DNA of 64,000 nucleotides from Gracilimonas sp. (GTDB lineage: Bacteria; Bacteroidota; Rhodothermia; Balneolales; Balneolaceae): assembly GCF_017641085.1 (NCBI RefSeq), contig NZ_JAEPPI010000001.1, positions 682,001 through 746,000 of the forward strand, in the 5' to 3' direction. Under the pieces are notes generated by a model. It did not search any database and had not been told where the DNA came from. It saw only the letters and a program-made list of their open reading frames with translations. Positions 8,869 through 18,949 of this stretch are shown in pieces; position 1 is the first letter of the stretch; every line of letters starts with the position of its first letter. The position numbers and the translations under genes are program-made.

Positions 8869-10509
8869 ATGAATAAGTATGTAGAAAGTTTTCAGGAGTT
8901 TTTTGGTCCGCTGAGTAATGCCCAGCGTGCCATGTTTGTGGTGCTGATGCTGGTGGTGCTCACCATCATCGGGGGCGTGTTTTACTGGTCGCAACAGGAG
9001 GAGAACGTGCTCCTGTTTGGATCTCTTCAGCCTGAGGTAGCCCAGGAAATTGTAACCGAACTGAATAATCGGGGAATCAACTACGAGCTGCAGGAAAGCG
9101 GCCGCGCTATTTATGTAGCCAGCGATAAGGTTCACGAACTGCGGCTGGAGCTGGCCCCGATGGGCGGTAGTTTCTCGGACGTAAAAGGCTACGAGCTTTT
9201 TGATACCAATGCGCTTGGTATGACCGACTTTATGCAACAGGTAAATAAAAAGCGGGCTCTTGAAGGGGAGTTGGCCCGGTCTATCAACAGCCTGGAGCAG
9301 GTTGAGTTTTCCCGCATCCATTTGGTGCTGCCCGAGCGTTCTCCTTTTGAAGATGTCTCCGTGGAGGCCTCGGCATCGGTAATCCTGAACCTGAAAAAGG
9401 GACAAGCTCTCAAAAAAGAACAAATTGAAGGGATAACCTCTCTGATTGCCGGTAGTGTGGAAGGACTGGAATCGGCCAACGTAACTGTACTCGATCAGGC
9501 CGGAAACAGGCTGACCGATGAAATTGATTATGAATCAGAACTCGCTTTCGGATCATCCCAAATGCAGCTTCGCCAAAAAACGGAAGCTTACCTGACTGAA
9601 CGGGGACAGTCGATGCTGGATCGGGTTCTGGGAGCCGGCAACAGTATTCTCCGGGTTTCGGTTGAACATGATTTTGACCGAGTTGTGCGGGAGTCTGATT
9701 TAATTGACCCCGACAGCCGAACCGTTATTTCAGAAGAGAAAAGGGAACAAACCAATAACGATGAGGTCATGGAGCCGGTTGCCGGGAATGTGACAAACAA
9801 CAACCAGACCGGTTCGGTGGTGGTTGCCAGCAATAACAACGGGTCAACGGTTCAAACCAGAAATTACGAGGTAAACCGAACCCGGGAAGTTTTTGAGAAA
9901 ACTCAGGGTGAGTTAAAGATGGTGTCGGCTTCGGTGCTGCTGAACTACAAACAGCGGTTTGAAGAAGGCGAAGAGGGAGAGCAAACGCTGGTAAGTGAGC
10001 CATACTCTGAGCAGGAAGTGGAAGAATTTAAGGAAGTTGTGAAGGTAGCCCTGGGTATTCAGGACAGCCGAGGAGATCAGCTCACGGTAAAACAGGTTGA
10101 GTTCTTTGATAAGCATCCGATTGACAGCGGCGACTTTTTTACCGGCCAGCCTACCTTCACCAATAACATTTTACGATGGTCTCTCATCGGGATCACCTTC
10201 GTGGTCGTGATTCTGCTGATTAACAGCCTGAAGAAGAAATCCGGAATAGATGAACTCAGAACGATGAGTAATTTTGAAGCAGGCGATCAGCTTGAGGGTG
10301 GTGAAAAGCAAGGTTCACTTCCGGGAGAAAGTTCTGCGGCAAATCAGCTTGAAGGGGCTGAAGGCAACCCGGGCACAGAGGGTGAAGAACAAGCTAAGCA
10401 GCTTCCGGAGAAGAAATACAACAAAGACGAAATTGTGAATTTTGTTGAATTGAAACCGGCTGAAGCCGCTCAGGTTATGAGAGCAATGATAGCATCAGAA
10501 GAAAATTAA
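8869..10509 (+). CDS. fliF: Flagellar MS-ring protein FliF
   Basis: A 546-residue inner-membrane protein that forms the MS ring on which the rotor and export gate assemble. The first transmembrane helix is at about 21-40, the second at about 433-453. Between them lie the ring-building YscJ-like domains (LLFGSLQPEVAQEIVTELNNRGI ...). The cytoplasmic tail ends in an acidic segment containing DEIVNFVELKPAEAAQVMRAM, the part that binds FliG. All family landmarks are intact. Confidence 0.97.
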   Translation: MNKYVESFQEFFGPLSNAQRAMFVVLMLVVLTIIGGVFYWSQQEENVLLFGSLQPEVAQEIVTELNNRGINYELQESGRAIYVASDKVHELRLELAPMGGSFSDVKGYELFDTNALGMTDFMQQVNKKRALEGELARSINSLEQVEFSRIHLVLPERSPFEDVSVEASASVILNLKKGQALKKEQIEGITSLIAGSVEGLESANVTVLDQAGNRLTDEIDYESELAFGSSQMQLRQKTEAYLTERGQSMLDRVLGAGNSILRVSVEHDFDRVVRESDLIDPDSRTVISEEKREQTNNDEVMEPVAGNVTNNNQTGSVVVASNNNGSTVQTRNYEVNRTREVFEKTQGELKMVSASVLLNYKQRFEEGEEGEQTLVSEPYSEQEVEEFKEVVKVALGIQDSRGDQLTVKQVEFFDKHPIDSGDFFTGQPTFTNNILRWSLIGITFVVVILLINSLKKKSGIDELRTMSNFEAGDQLEGGEKQGSLPGESSAANQLEGAEGNPGTEGEEQAKQLPEKKYNKDEIVNFVELKPAEAAQVMRAMIASEEN

Positions 10510-10518
10510 CAGAGAAAA

Positions 10519-11562
10519 ATGGCAACTACTACAAAAAGTAAACCCGGTGTTTTTAATGATATTTCGGACTTAAGCGGTCCTCAAAAGGCAGCTGTGTTTA
10601 TCATGAGTATTGGTACTCGCACCGCAGCAACCATGATGAAATCACTGAGTGAAACCGAAATCGAGAAAATCACTCTCGAGATTGCAAAGATCAAAGATGT
10701 AAAAGCGGAAGTCGTGGATGCCGTTCTACAGGAGTATTATGCCCTGATGGAAGTGAAGCAATACATGCTGAATGGTGGTGTAGATGCCGCCGAAGATCTG
10801 CTTGCTCAATTGGGAGACAGCGCTAACTCCGAAAAAATGCTGAAGCGACTTAAAGCACAGTCGGGCAGTACGGTTTTTGATGAATTTCAGCAGACTAAAA
10901 TCACACAAATTGCCTCCTTTATTCAGAATGAACATCCGCAGGTGGCAGCGCTGATTTTTTCTCAGCTGAATGTTGAGAAGTCGGCCGAAATACTTGGGTA
11001 TCTCGACAAAGAACTGCAGGCAGATATTGTGTACCGCCTGGCCAGTATGGATAAAATTTCCAGTGAGGTAATCGAAGAAATTGAGGAAGTGATCAAAGAA
11101 CATATGGGCGGTATGGATACCCTTGGAGACCGCGTGAAAAGCGGAACCAACATTGTGGCCCAAATTCTTAACGGTTCTGATATTACCGTTGAGCGCCATG
11201 TGCTGGAGACTATCGGAGAAAGAGACGAGCAAATGGCCAGCGACATCAAGGAGCAAATGTTCTTGTTCGAGGATATTCTGCACTTCGACGACCGTACCGT
11301 TCAGCTTATCATCAACGAGATGGAAAAAGCCGATATGGTTATGGGACTTAAAGGGGTGGATGAAGCCCTGGCAAATAAATTCCTCAAAAACATGTCGAAC
11401 CGTGCGGCCGATATGTTACGTGAAGATATGGATGCCCTTGGTCCGGTTGCCTTGAAAGATGTGAAAGAAGCGCAACAGCGTATCATCAAGAAGATAAAAG
11501 AACTGGAAGAAGACGGCCAGATTTCTACCCGTAAGATGGATGAAGAAGAGATAGTTGAGTAA
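10519..11562 (+). CDS. fliG: Flagellar motor switch protein FliG
   Basis: A 347-residue rotor protein that binds FliF and transmits torque from the stator. The middle domain has the EHPQ motif (QNEHPQVAALIFSQL, near residues 137-151). The C-terminal torque domain has the charged ridge (FDDRTVQLIINEMEKADMVMGLKGV) and the KNMSNRAADMLREDMDALGPV motif. It follows fliF by 9 bp. Length and motifs are normal. Confidence 0.97.
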   Translation: MATTTKSKPGVFNDISDLSGPQKAAVFIMSIGTRTAATMMKSLSETEIEKITLEIAKIKDVKAEVVDAVLQEYYALMEVKQYMLNGGVDAAEDLLAQLGDSANSEKMLKRLKAQSGSTVFDEFQQTKITQIASFIQNEHPQVAALIFSQLNVEKSAEILGYLDKELQADIVYRLASMDKISSEVIEEIEEVIKEHMGGMDTLGDRVKSGTNIVAQILNGSDITVERHVLETIGERDEQMASDIKEQMFLFEDILHFDDRTVQLIINEMEKADMVMGLKGVDEALANKFLKNMSNRAADMLREDMDALGPVALKDVKEAQQRIIKKIKELEEDGQISTRKMDEEEIVE

Positions 11563-11567
11563 GCAGA

Positions 11568-12254
11568 ATGAGAACTCAGAAGGTCTTACAAAATAATCAA
11601 ATAAGCTGGTTTAATGAGGGCAGCAAGCGCCTGAATTACCAGATGATTTTCAACGAAAGTGAGGTTAAAAACGAAGAAGATGAATACACGGAAGAAACGA
11701 CAGATATTAATGAGCTACTTGATGAAAGAGATGCCCGTTGGAAAAGAAAGCTTGAACAGGTTCGCAATGAAGCTTACGCTGAAGGATTTGATGCAGGCCA
11801 GGCTGAAGGCATAGAAGCGGCCCGGGCTGAGATCGATGAAAAGCTTTCAGTGGTCAGGGAGGCTTTGGAGCAAGCTCATGAGGAGTGGAAAAGCCGCCAA
11901 CAGATATTGGAGCCAGGCTTGTTGGATATGGTTTTCGAGATTAGTGAATCTATTCTCGGTATCCCGGTTGAAAATCCCTCAATAAGAGAATCCCTTGAGG
12001 AAAAATTAGCTCCGCTGCTGCAAAAGATTAACGAGCAGTCGAAGCCCATTCTTTGGGTTTGCGAAGATGACCTGGAATTTGTGCAGGCACTGAAAGACGA
12101 TTTTTCCAAAAGCATGGTACTGAACATGCAGGTCTCAGAAGAATGCAATCCCGGCGAGTTCCGGCTGGAAACCCAGGAAGAAACAGTGGTTCACAATTTC
12201 AGGGAAATGCTCGATGAATTTAAAAAGACATTGGCCCTGCCATCATGGAAATAG
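11568..12254 (+). CDS. fliH: Flagellar export regulator FliH
   Basis: A 228-residue stator-like protein of the export ATPase complex, which binds FliI and docks it near the C ring. It has a long charged coiled coil with a glycine-repeat segment (YAEGFDAGQAEGIEAA, near 64-79) and a C-terminal V-type ATPase E-subunit-like domain ending VVHNFREMLDEFKKTL. Sequence conservation in this family is low, and the assignment rests on the repeat plus position between fliG and fliI. Its 3' end overlaps fliI by 10 bp, which suggests coupled translation. Confidence 0.88.
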   Translation: MRTQKVLQNNQISWFNEGSKRLNYQMIFNESEVKNEEDEYTEETTDINELLDERDARWKRKLEQVRNEAYAEGFDAGQAEGIEAARAEIDEKLSVVREALEQAHEEWKSRQQILEPGLLDMVFEISESILGIPVENPSIRESLEEKLAPLLQKINEQSKPILWVCEDDLEFVQALKDDFSKSMVLNMQVSEECNPGEFRLETQEETVVHNFREMLDEFKKTLALPSWK

Positions 12255-13579
12255 CTGACATGCCCTCCTTACAAAAGCACTTCGATACCATTCGTGGAAA
12301 AATCAGCGGTGAGCTGAACCAGGTAAAGAGGTTTGGTAAAGTATCTTCCATCATCGGTACTATCATTGAATGTACCGGACTGGAAGCCTCGGTTGGGGAA
12401 GTGTATGGCATCCATACCGTTATGGATACCATTGTGCCCGCCGAAGTAGTGGGGTTGAAGGAAGGGAAAACTCTGCTTATGCCTTACGACCGCGTAGTAG
12501 GTATGAAAGCCGGCTGCAAAGTGGAAAGTATGGGGCAATCGCTGAACGTGCCGGTTGGTTTTGAGATGCTGGGCCGTGTAGTGGATACCAACGCCGAGCC
12601 CATAGACGGGAAAGGACAAATTCGTGTAACCGGGCAAATGCCGGTACATAACGACCCACCCGCTCCGCTTGACCGTGCCCCCATCAACGACATTATGTTT
12701 ACAGGCATCCGGGCATTGGATGCTTTAAATACGGTGGGAACCGGGCAGCGAATCGGACTTTTTGCCGGCTCCGGTGTGGGTAAATCCGTTTTAATGGGGA
12801 TGATAGCCAAGCATTCCTCGGCCGATATCAATGTGATTGCTCTGATTGGTGAGCGTGGCCGTGAGGTTCAGGAATTTATCCAAGATACCCTGGGCGAAGA
12901 AGGGCTGGCGCGGTCGGTTGTGGTGGCGGCAACCTCAGATAGCGCGGCCATGAGTCGGGTAAAAGGAGCATTCACGGCAACGGCTATTGCGGAATATTTC
13001 CGCGACCAAGGAAAAAATGTCCTCTTGATGATGGATTCTGTGACCCGGGTTGCCATGGCACAACGAGAAATTGGACTGGCTTCAGGGGAGCCCCCAACCA
13101 CCAAAGGATACACTCCAAGTGTGTTCACCATACTCCCGAAATTGCTCGAACGACCGGGTAAAACACACAAGGGAAGCATCACCGGATTGTACACCGTATT
13201 GGTTGATAATGACGATATGAACGAGCCCATTGCTGATGCTGTACGTTCCATTTTAGACGGCCATATCGTGCTTTCCCGACGTTTAGCGCATAAAAATCAT
13301 TATCCGGCCATTGATATCCTCGAAAGTATTTCGCGGGTTATGACCAAGATTGTAACACCCGAACAACGACAAATTGCGATGAAAGCACGGGAGCTGTTGG
13401 CTACCTACCGAGAGGCCGAAGACCTGATCAATATTGGTGCTTATGTGAAAGGTTCAAACCCAAAAATTGATGAATCCATAAAAAAACATCCGGGTTTGGA
13501 ATCATTTTTGATACAAGACTTAAACGAAACAGATTTCAGCGATGATCTCTGGGATACGCTAAAGAAAATTATTGAATAA
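12245..13579 (+). CDS. fliI: Flagellum-specific ATPase FliI
   Basis: A 444-residue ATPase of the flagellar type III export apparatus, related to the F1 beta subunit. Walker A is at 174-181 (GSGVGKS), the catalytic region includes LIGERGREVQEFI, and Walker B is in VLLMMDSVTRVAMAQREIGLASGEPPTTKGY. The N-terminal beta-barrel and C-terminal helical domain are both complete. It overlaps fliH and precedes fliJ by 18 bp. Confidence 0.97.
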   Translation: MEIADMPSLQKHFDTIRGKISGELNQVKRFGKVSSIIGTIIECTGLEASVGEVYGIHTVMDTIVPAEVVGLKEGKTLLMPYDRVVGMKAGCKVESMGQSLNVPVGFEMLGRVVDTNAEPIDGKGQIRVTGQMPVHNDPPAPLDRAPINDIMFTGIRALDALNTVGTGQRIGLFAGSGVGKSVLMGMIAKHSSADINVIALIGERGREVQEFIQDTLGEEGLARSVVVAATSDSAAMSRVKGAFTATAIAEYFRDQGKNVLLMMDSVTRVAMAQREIGLASGEPPTTKGYTPSVFTILPKLLERPGKTHKGSITGLYTVLVDNDDMNEPIADAVRSILDGHIVLSRRLAHKNHYPAIDILESISRVMTKIVTPEQRQIAMKARELLATYREAEDLINIGAYVKGSNPKIDESIKKHPGLESFLIQDLNETDFSDDLWDTLKKIIE

Positions 13580-13597
13580 AAATCACGAGCAACAGAC

Positions 13598-14026
13598 ATG
13601 AAATTCAAATTCTCTCTTGCACCGGTTCTCAAAGTTCGGAAACACCAGGAAAAGCTTCAGAAGCAAAAGCTGGCTGAGCAGGTTTCCAAAAAGCAGAAGA
13701 TCAGCGATGTACGCGATGATGTACAGGGGAAATTGAAAACCTTTCTTCAAAACTCAGAAGATAACTCAGCGGAGAATATTCATATGATCCGAAGACGATC
13801 GGCTCACCTGCAACAGGTGCATCAGAAAATGGATAAGCTGAGCCGGGATCTGGACAAAGCTGAAGTTGAGGTTTCCAAAGAGAGAGAGAAGCTGGCCACG
13901 GCCTATAAGAACCTTCACATCCTGGAGAAAGTGAAAGAATTTGAGAAGGGGCTTTTCTCGGAACGTATGGCCAAAGATGAACAGAAATTTATGGACGAAA
14001 TTGCAACTCAATCATTTAGCCGATAA
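13598..14026 (+). CDS. fliJ: Flagellar export protein FliJ
   Basis: A 142-residue, highly charged, all-helical coiled-coil protein beginning MKFKFSLAPVLKVRKHQE, the usual FliJ N-terminus. FliJ is the stalk-like subunit inside the FliI hexamer and connects to FlhA. Identity rests on this N-terminal motif, size and position after fliI. Confidence 0.92.
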   Translation: MKFKFSLAPVLKVRKHQEKLQKQKLAEQVSKKQKISDVRDDVQGKLKTFLQNSEDNSAENIHMIRRRSAHLQQVHQKMDKLSRDLDKAEVEVSKEREKLATAYKNLHILEKVKEFEKGLFSERMAKDEQKFMDEIATQSFSR

Positions 14027-14029
14027 GCG

Positions 14030-14608
14030 ATGAACAAAGCAGTAATACTTAAAATTGCGGGTTTGATAACTGTGCCACTGTTGGTGATGATTGTAGCCAT
14101 GTACTTCCTGTACCCCTATATCAATAAAGAGGAGTATCAGGAATTGGTGCAGGCGCAGGAAGAAAAGCTGGATGCTGAATTTGAAGCACTGGGCTTGCCT
14201 GCTCAGGAAGATTCGGTGGTTGCCGTTCTTTCTGATGCAACCATGGTAATGGATTCTGTAGCCGTTGACACCTTGGTTACCGATGAGCTTCAGCTGGCAC
14301 TGGAAGAAAATACCCTTTTGCATAAAAGAGTCGATTCTTTGATTGCTGAGATCGAAGTGCTAAAAGCAAATCAGCCGGAAGAAACCGATGCTGAAGATAT
14401 TCAGGAGCTCAGCAAAGAAGAGTTTGCGCAACGAATTAAAAGTTTATTGAACCTGGAAGAGGACGACCTGGGGCCTATTCTTGAGAAAATGACCAACGAG
14501 CAATTGGTGAGGCTGTACAATGGAGGAGGGACCATTCAGCGGGAGAAGATTCTGCGGTCGCTTAATTCTGATAAAGCAGCCAAACTTATGACGGAGATTA
14601 TGTTATGA
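14030..14608 (+). CDS. MotE-like protein (MgtE N-terminal-like domain)
   Basis: A 192-residue protein with one N-terminal membrane helix (about 7-30), then a coiled-coil stretch on the far side. The C-terminal MgtE_N-like repeat (LNLEEDDLGPILEKMTNEQLVRLYNGGGTIQREKILRSLNSDKAAKLM) is at about 140-190. Proteins of this type (MotE, FlbB-like) are regularly encoded between fliJ and fliK and are thought to act as periplasmic helpers of the motor or the stator. The gene begins 4 bp after fliJ and overlaps fliK by 4 bp. The family is clear, but the exact role here is inferred. Confidence 0.8.
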   Translation: MNKAVILKIAGLITVPLLVMIVAMYFLYPYINKEEYQELVQAQEEKLDAEFEALGLPAQEDSVVAVLSDATMVMDSVAVDTLVTDELQLALEENTLLHKRVDSLIAEIEVLKANQPEETDAEDIQELSKEEFAQRIKSLLNLEEDDLGPILEKMTNEQLVRLYNGGGTIQREKILRSLNSDKAAKLMTEIML

Positions 14609-16443
14609 TAAAGCAGTTATTATCATCGGCCGGAAGTAGTAAAGAAGCCGGGCTGGCAACAAATATCACCAAAACGAACGGTACCAACAGCGATCAGGCT
14701 TCACCGGGACTATTCGGCTCTATACTGAAAACCGTACAGGGTCTTGGCCAACAAACAGAATCTGGCAGCACTTCTTCAGAACAGGAGGAAGCTCAGCCGG
14801 AAGAAGCAGCTCTTGCCAATGAAGCACCCACTGCTGAAGCTGAAGAAAAAGCAGTGATACAAGAGCAAGAAAAAAATGAAGAAGCGCAGGAAGTAACCGG
14901 AGCAGAAAGTGAAGTTAAGATCTCTGAGTCGAAATCGGCTGAATCTGAAAACAGTCCTCAGGTTGTGAAAGGGGATACGGTGTTAAACGGTGCCGGCGAA
15001 AAGATATCTTCTACTGCTGAGCCTGAAACTGAGGCAACTGCAAAGAACATAGAAACGGCCGAGCCAGCTGTTGAAACTGAAAAGGAATCAGACATATCAA
15101 CAAGTTCAAAACCGGCCGAAGCTGTAAGTACATCAATGAATTCCGAAGGGGAGGCTGAAGTAACAAGCACCACGGAATCTTCTGAAGCAAAGAATACCGA
15201 TCGGGTAGTAAAACCGGCTGCTGAACAGGTATCAGGGGCCGGGGAAGCTAAGGCTGTTGAACCGGGAGCATCTCAAATGGAGTCTTCGGTTAAGAGTGGC
15301 TCTGAAGTTTCTGAAATTACTGAAGGTGAAAATGCCACGAAAACCACTGTTTCGGTAAAAGAAATGGTGTCTGAATCAGAAATTGAACTTCAGCAGGCTG
15401 AAGGAGATTCAACAAAAACTTCTTCAGCTAACAATCTGCAGAACCCGGCTTCTGCCTCACCTTTGGTGAATGAAGGAGCTAATCCACTGCAAAAGAATCA
15501 AAAAGTAGTTGAGCAGGTATCTTCAACCATCCAAAAACAGCAGGTTGAGGAAAGCTCTGAGACCAATGAAACGCAGCCTGAAGCAGAGGCGGAGGTAACA
15601 AAACAGGCTATGCGGGCAGCTACCGGGCAAACCGCCACAAGTGCCCCTGAATTAAATCAGGGCATGCAAAGCCAAAAGGCTGAAGAAGTAAGAGAAAAGA
15701 GATTTCGTGAAAACTATGCTTTTTCGGGCCGGCAGGAACTGACCTCCGAGCGGCTTGACGTTATTACACAGGGCAGAGACACAAAAGCTCCGGTTTCCTT
15801 TTTGTCGCAACTTGATGTTCCGGTTCAGGCTGTTCAGAACCAGATGAGTGCCGGTCAAAATTCTACCATGACAACCGAGCAGGAGCTGATGCTGAAAGAA
15901 TATCTAAAAGAATCGGTTGAGATGACCGAGCAGAAGGATACTTCCAGCGCTTTGTTTGCCAGAATGGGAGAAATGCCCGTATCAAATATGCTGGTTCGCA
16001 GAACCGTAATGCCATCGCTTACCCAGGCCGTTCAGAAAACGATTTCAGCCGGTAAAGCTAGCCCGGAAACCTGGCAAAAGCACAGTTTTGAACTGGAAGA
16101 TGGAAACAGCATTCAGCTTTCTACCCGACAGGTAGATGGCGTGTTGCAGGTGAAGCTGGCAACCACAAGTGTGGAATTAAGTCGCCTGATGCAGCAGTAC
16201 GAACAGGAAATTAAACAGCACCTGGAGCAGGAATGTCAACTGGATGTAAACCTTCAGTTTGATGGCGGTGAACAGGGGCAGGAGATGGCAGGCTTCTTTG
16301 GGAACTCGTCTTCCTCCAGGCAAAAAGCACCGATGATAAAATCAGGTGTGGGAAATGAACAGGCATCAGCCCGGAAAACCGAACAGAACTTACAACAAAC
16401 CGTCCGTCGATTTGGCTACAACCAAATGGAATGGACCGCTTAA
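14605..16443 (+). CDS. fliK: Flagellar hook-length control protein FliK
   Basis: A 612-residue protein. The first ~380 residues are low-complexity, rich in Glu, Ala, Ser and Thr, and probably disordered, as expected of a molecular ruler. The conserved hook-length (Flg_hook) domain is at about 490-580 (HSFELEDGNSIQLSTRQ ... VELSRLMQQYEQEIKQHLEQ), which switches export specificity through FlhB. It is longer than the ~400 residues of enterobacterial FliK, which may mean a longer hook. It lies directly before flgD and flgE. Confidence 0.9.
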   Translation: MIKQLLSSAGSSKEAGLATNITKTNGTNSDQASPGLFGSILKTVQGLGQQTESGSTSSEQEEAQPEEAALANEAPTAEAEEKAVIQEQEKNEEAQEVTGAESEVKISESKSAESENSPQVVKGDTVLNGAGEKISSTAEPETEATAKNIETAEPAVETEKESDISTSSKPAEAVSTSMNSEGEAEVTSTTESSEAKNTDRVVKPAAEQVSGAGEAKAVEPGASQMESSVKSGSEVSEITEGENATKTTVSVKEMVSESEIELQQAEGDSTKTSSANNLQNPASASPLVNEGANPLQKNQKVVEQVSSTIQKQQVEESSETNETQPEAEAEVTKQAMRAATGQTATSAPELNQGMQSQKAEEVREKRFRENYAFSGRQELTSERLDVITQGRDTKAPVSFLSQLDVPVQAVQNQMSAGQNSTMTTEQELMLKEYLKESVEMTEQKDTSSALFARMGEMPVSNMLVRRTVMPSLTQAVQKTISAGKASPETWQKHSFELEDGNSIQLSTRQVDGVLQVKLATTSVELSRLMQQYEQEIKQHLEQECQLDVNLQFDGGEQGQEMAGFFGNSSSSRQKAPMIKSGVGNEQASARKTEQNLQQTVRRFGYNQMEWTA

Positions 16444-16455
16444 AGGAACCGAACC

Positions 16456-17136
16456 ATGGATGTAAATAGTATAACTTCACAAGCCTCAGGAGCATTTGCT
16501 CAACAAGGGCAGACTAAGAAAAGTCAGCTCGGGCAACAGGAATTCTTACACCTGTTGGTGGCTCAAATGCGTAATCAGGATCCCATCAACCCAATGGATG
16601 GAGCCGAATTTGCCTCCCAGCTTGCTCAGTTTAACTCAGTGGAGCAGCTGATCAGCGTGAATAACGGTCTGAAAACCCTGCAAGGCAGCCAGGATATGAT
16701 GAGCGCCAGCTTAACCAACTCCATGGCAGCATCACTTACAGGAAAACAGGTGAAGGCATTGAGCAATGAGGTTCACCTTGGAGCTGAAGGCAATTCCGAT
16801 ATTCAGTTTGAACTAAATAACTCAGCCGATTCGGTTGAGATTATCATCCGCGATGCGAGTGGATCAGAAATACGCCGCGAAACAATGAACGGGTTGTCAT
16901 CGGGCGACCACGACTGGACATGGGACGGGCTGAATAATGCCGGTGACCGCATGGGAGAAGGAGATTATACCATTGAAGTGAAGGCAGCGAACGGGGATAA
17001 TCCGGTAGGCTCGCTGGTATTTATTGAGGGTATAGCCGACAGAGTACGTTATACATCGGAAGGGGTATTCCTCTCGGTGAATGATGTAGAGATACCTATT
17101 GGTGATGTTGAAGAAGTAGGTACTGGAATTTTCTAA
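16456..17136 (+). CDS. flgD: Flagellar hook capping protein FlgD
   Basis: A 226-residue scaffold that caps the growing hook. The N-terminal family motif is present (QEFLHLLVAQMRNQDPINPMDGAEFASQLAQFNSVEQL, residues about 28-64), followed by an FlgD Ig-like/tudor region (NSADSVEIIIRDASGSEIRRETM ... DWTWDGLNNAGDRMGEGDYT). It is 12 bp after fliK. The stop is followed by a 91-bp gap before flgE. Confidence 0.95.
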   Translation: MDVNSITSQASGAFAQQGQTKKSQLGQQEFLHLLVAQMRNQDPINPMDGAEFASQLAQFNSVEQLISVNNGLKTLQGSQDMMSASLTNSMAASLTGKQVKALSNEVHLGAEGNSDIQFELNNSADSVEIIIRDASGSEIRRETMNGLSSGDHDWTWDGLNNAGDRMGEGDYTIEVKAANGDNPVGSLVFIEGIADRVRYTSEGVFLSVNDVEIPIGDVEEVGTGIF

Positions 17137-17227
17137 ACGTAATTAATCAAAAAAACAAAAAGGGCATCGCGTAGCATCGCCCGGCAGTACTAAAGGCTGC
17201 AATTTTCAAAAAGACAGGAGATAACTT

Positions 17228-18850
17228 ATGTCATTAGTCAAATCTTTAAATTCAGGTGTTAGCGGTTTGAGAGCATTTCAAACCAAAATGGATGTTATAG
17301 GTAATAACATCGCAAACGTAGAAACGGCGGGCTACAAATCATCATCGGTTACTTTTGCTGAGATGATGAGTGAGCGTTTAGGCCGTGCAGGCGGAGGCGG
17401 AGATTCCTCCCCACAGCTGAGCAACCAGGTTGGGTTGGGAGTGCGTGTATCTTCCATCAGTCGCGATTTTAGCCAGGGCGCGATGCAAAGCACAGGCCGA
17501 TCCACCGATTTAGCCATAGAAGGCGAAGGATACTTTATGGTATCAGACGGAGGTGAAAACCTGATGACCCGAGCCGGTAACTTTGTGTTTAACAAAGATG
17601 GTATGCTGGTTGATCAGGCCGGACGTTCGGTTCAGGGATACATCGCTGACAGTGCCGGAAACATTTTAGGCGGCGGTACTGCTGAAGATGTTCGTATCGA
17701 TTTTGAAAACGTACTTCCTCCAAAGAAAACAGATAACGTAACGCTTGCCGGTAACCTGAATGCAGGAACCAGCGTTAGCAAAGTACTGCAAGCTCAAAGT
17801 GGATTTACCACCGCAACCGGGGACAATGCAACAGCATCAACTCCTATAAACGATCTCAGCCAAACACTGACGGATCTATCTGCCGGTGATGTAATTTCGT
17901 TCGACGTTACATTAAACGACGGAACGACTGCAACTATCTCTCATACCTATTCTGCCGGTGACACAGTTGGAGATATGATTAACAGCTTCAACAGCGGATT
18001 AACATCGGCTGAAGGCCAGCTTTCGCTGATTGACGGAATGATGAACCTGCGCTCTGCTACCATGGGCGACAGTGAGCTCGATATTTCTAATGTATCGGTA
18101 ACCGGAGCGGGAGACATCAACTTCCCGGGACTGCAAACCATTCAGGAAGGCCAAACCAACACACAAACCATGAGTACCACGGTGTATGATGATCTTGGTC
18201 AGGCTCACTCACTGATGCTTGAGTTCACACAGGTTGGAACCAACGAATGGCAATACGACGCCCGTTTCCTTGATGGCGAAACCATCACAAGCGGAGCTTC
18301 CGGAACCGTTACGTTTGATGAACTCGGCCAGCTTTCTTCCGATGATATGCTGAACATGACTTTTGACCCGGGTAGAGGAGCGAGCACATCCAGCTTCTCC
18401 GTAAACCTCGGTGATTCCCAAACAGGAACCCGGTTCACACAATATGCAGGATCCAATTCTGCTAAGGTGATTAGCCAGGACGGTTACACTCAGGGTCAGC
18501 TGATTGATGTTGCCATTGATGGAGCCGGACAGGTTCAGGGAATTTATGACAACGGAAACAGCACCGTTTTGGCGCAGCTTGCTCTTGCGCAGGTTCAAAA
18601 CCAGAATGGACTTGAAATGGTAGGAAGCGGATTGTTCCGTGCTACCTCAGCTGCCGGCGAAATGTTTGTAAACACAGCCGATAGCTTTGCCGGAACAGCT
18701 ATTAACTCCGGTTCTTTGGAAGGATCAAATGTTGACCTGGCTAAAGAATTCACAAATATGATTACCTCACAGCGAGCCTATCAGTCAAACGCTCGGGTAA
18801 TCACAACTTCTGACGAAATGTTGACAGAAGCAGTAAATCTGAAAAGGTAA
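17228..18850 (+). CDS. flgE: Flagellar hook protein FlgE
   Basis: A 540-residue hook subunit. The N-terminal axial motif (KSLNSGVSGLRAFQTKMDVIGNNIANVETAGYKSS) and C-terminal motif (NVDLAKEFTNMITSQRAYQSNARVITTSDEMLTEAVNLKR) are both complete, with the variable hook domains between. An AGGAG ribosome-binding site 7 bp before the ATG is one of the strongest in the window, suiting a high-copy structural protein. A terminator-like hairpin follows. Confidence 0.97.
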   Translation: MSLVKSLNSGVSGLRAFQTKMDVIGNNIANVETAGYKSSSVTFAEMMSERLGRAGGGGDSSPQLSNQVGLGVRVSSISRDFSQGAMQSTGRSTDLAIEGEGYFMVSDGGENLMTRAGNFVFNKDGMLVDQAGRSVQGYIADSAGNILGGGTAEDVRIDFENVLPPKKTDNVTLAGNLNAGTSVSKVLQAQSGFTTATGDNATASTPINDLSQTLTDLSAGDVISFDVTLNDGTTATISHTYSAGDTVGDMINSFNSGLTSAEGQLSLIDGMMNLRSATMGDSELDISNVSVTGAGDINFPGLQTIQEGQTNTQTMSTTVYDDLGQAHSLMLEFTQVGTNEWQYDARFLDGETITSGASGTVTFDELGQLSSDDMLNMTFDPGRGASTSSFSVNLGDSQTGTRFTQYAGSNSAKVISQDGYTQGQLIDVAIDGAGQVQGIYDNGNSTVLAQLALAQVQNQNGLEMVGSGLFRATSAAGEMFVNTADSFAGTAINSGSLEGSNVDLAKEFTNMITSQRAYQSNARVITTSDEMLTEAVNLKR

Positions 18851-18892
18851 TTAGCCAAACGATAACGTAGCTAATTTTTCATAGTTAAGGTT

Positions 18893-18949
18893 AAAGCTCT
18901 GCTCACAGAAATTGGTCTGTAGATCAATTATGGGGGTGGAGCTTTTTTT
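18893..18949 (+). terminator. Probable terminator after flgE
   Basis: AAAGCTC (18893-18899) pairs with GAGCTTT (18939-18945), followed by more T residues. Inside the 39-nt loop is a second short stem (ACAGA/TCTGT). This is a weaker structure than a classical terminator because of the large loop, but it lies 43 bp after flgE and marks a break before motA. Confidence 0.55.

Noticed and set aside
8761-9423. A 220-codon minus-strand open frame across fliE and fliF
   Set aside because: Antisense to two sure genes, with no recognisable domain.
17180-17200. Sigma-54-like sequence before flgE (CCGGCAG ... GGCTGCA)
   Set aside because: GG and GC are 11 or 14 bases apart where 10 are required, and the -24 box is poor.
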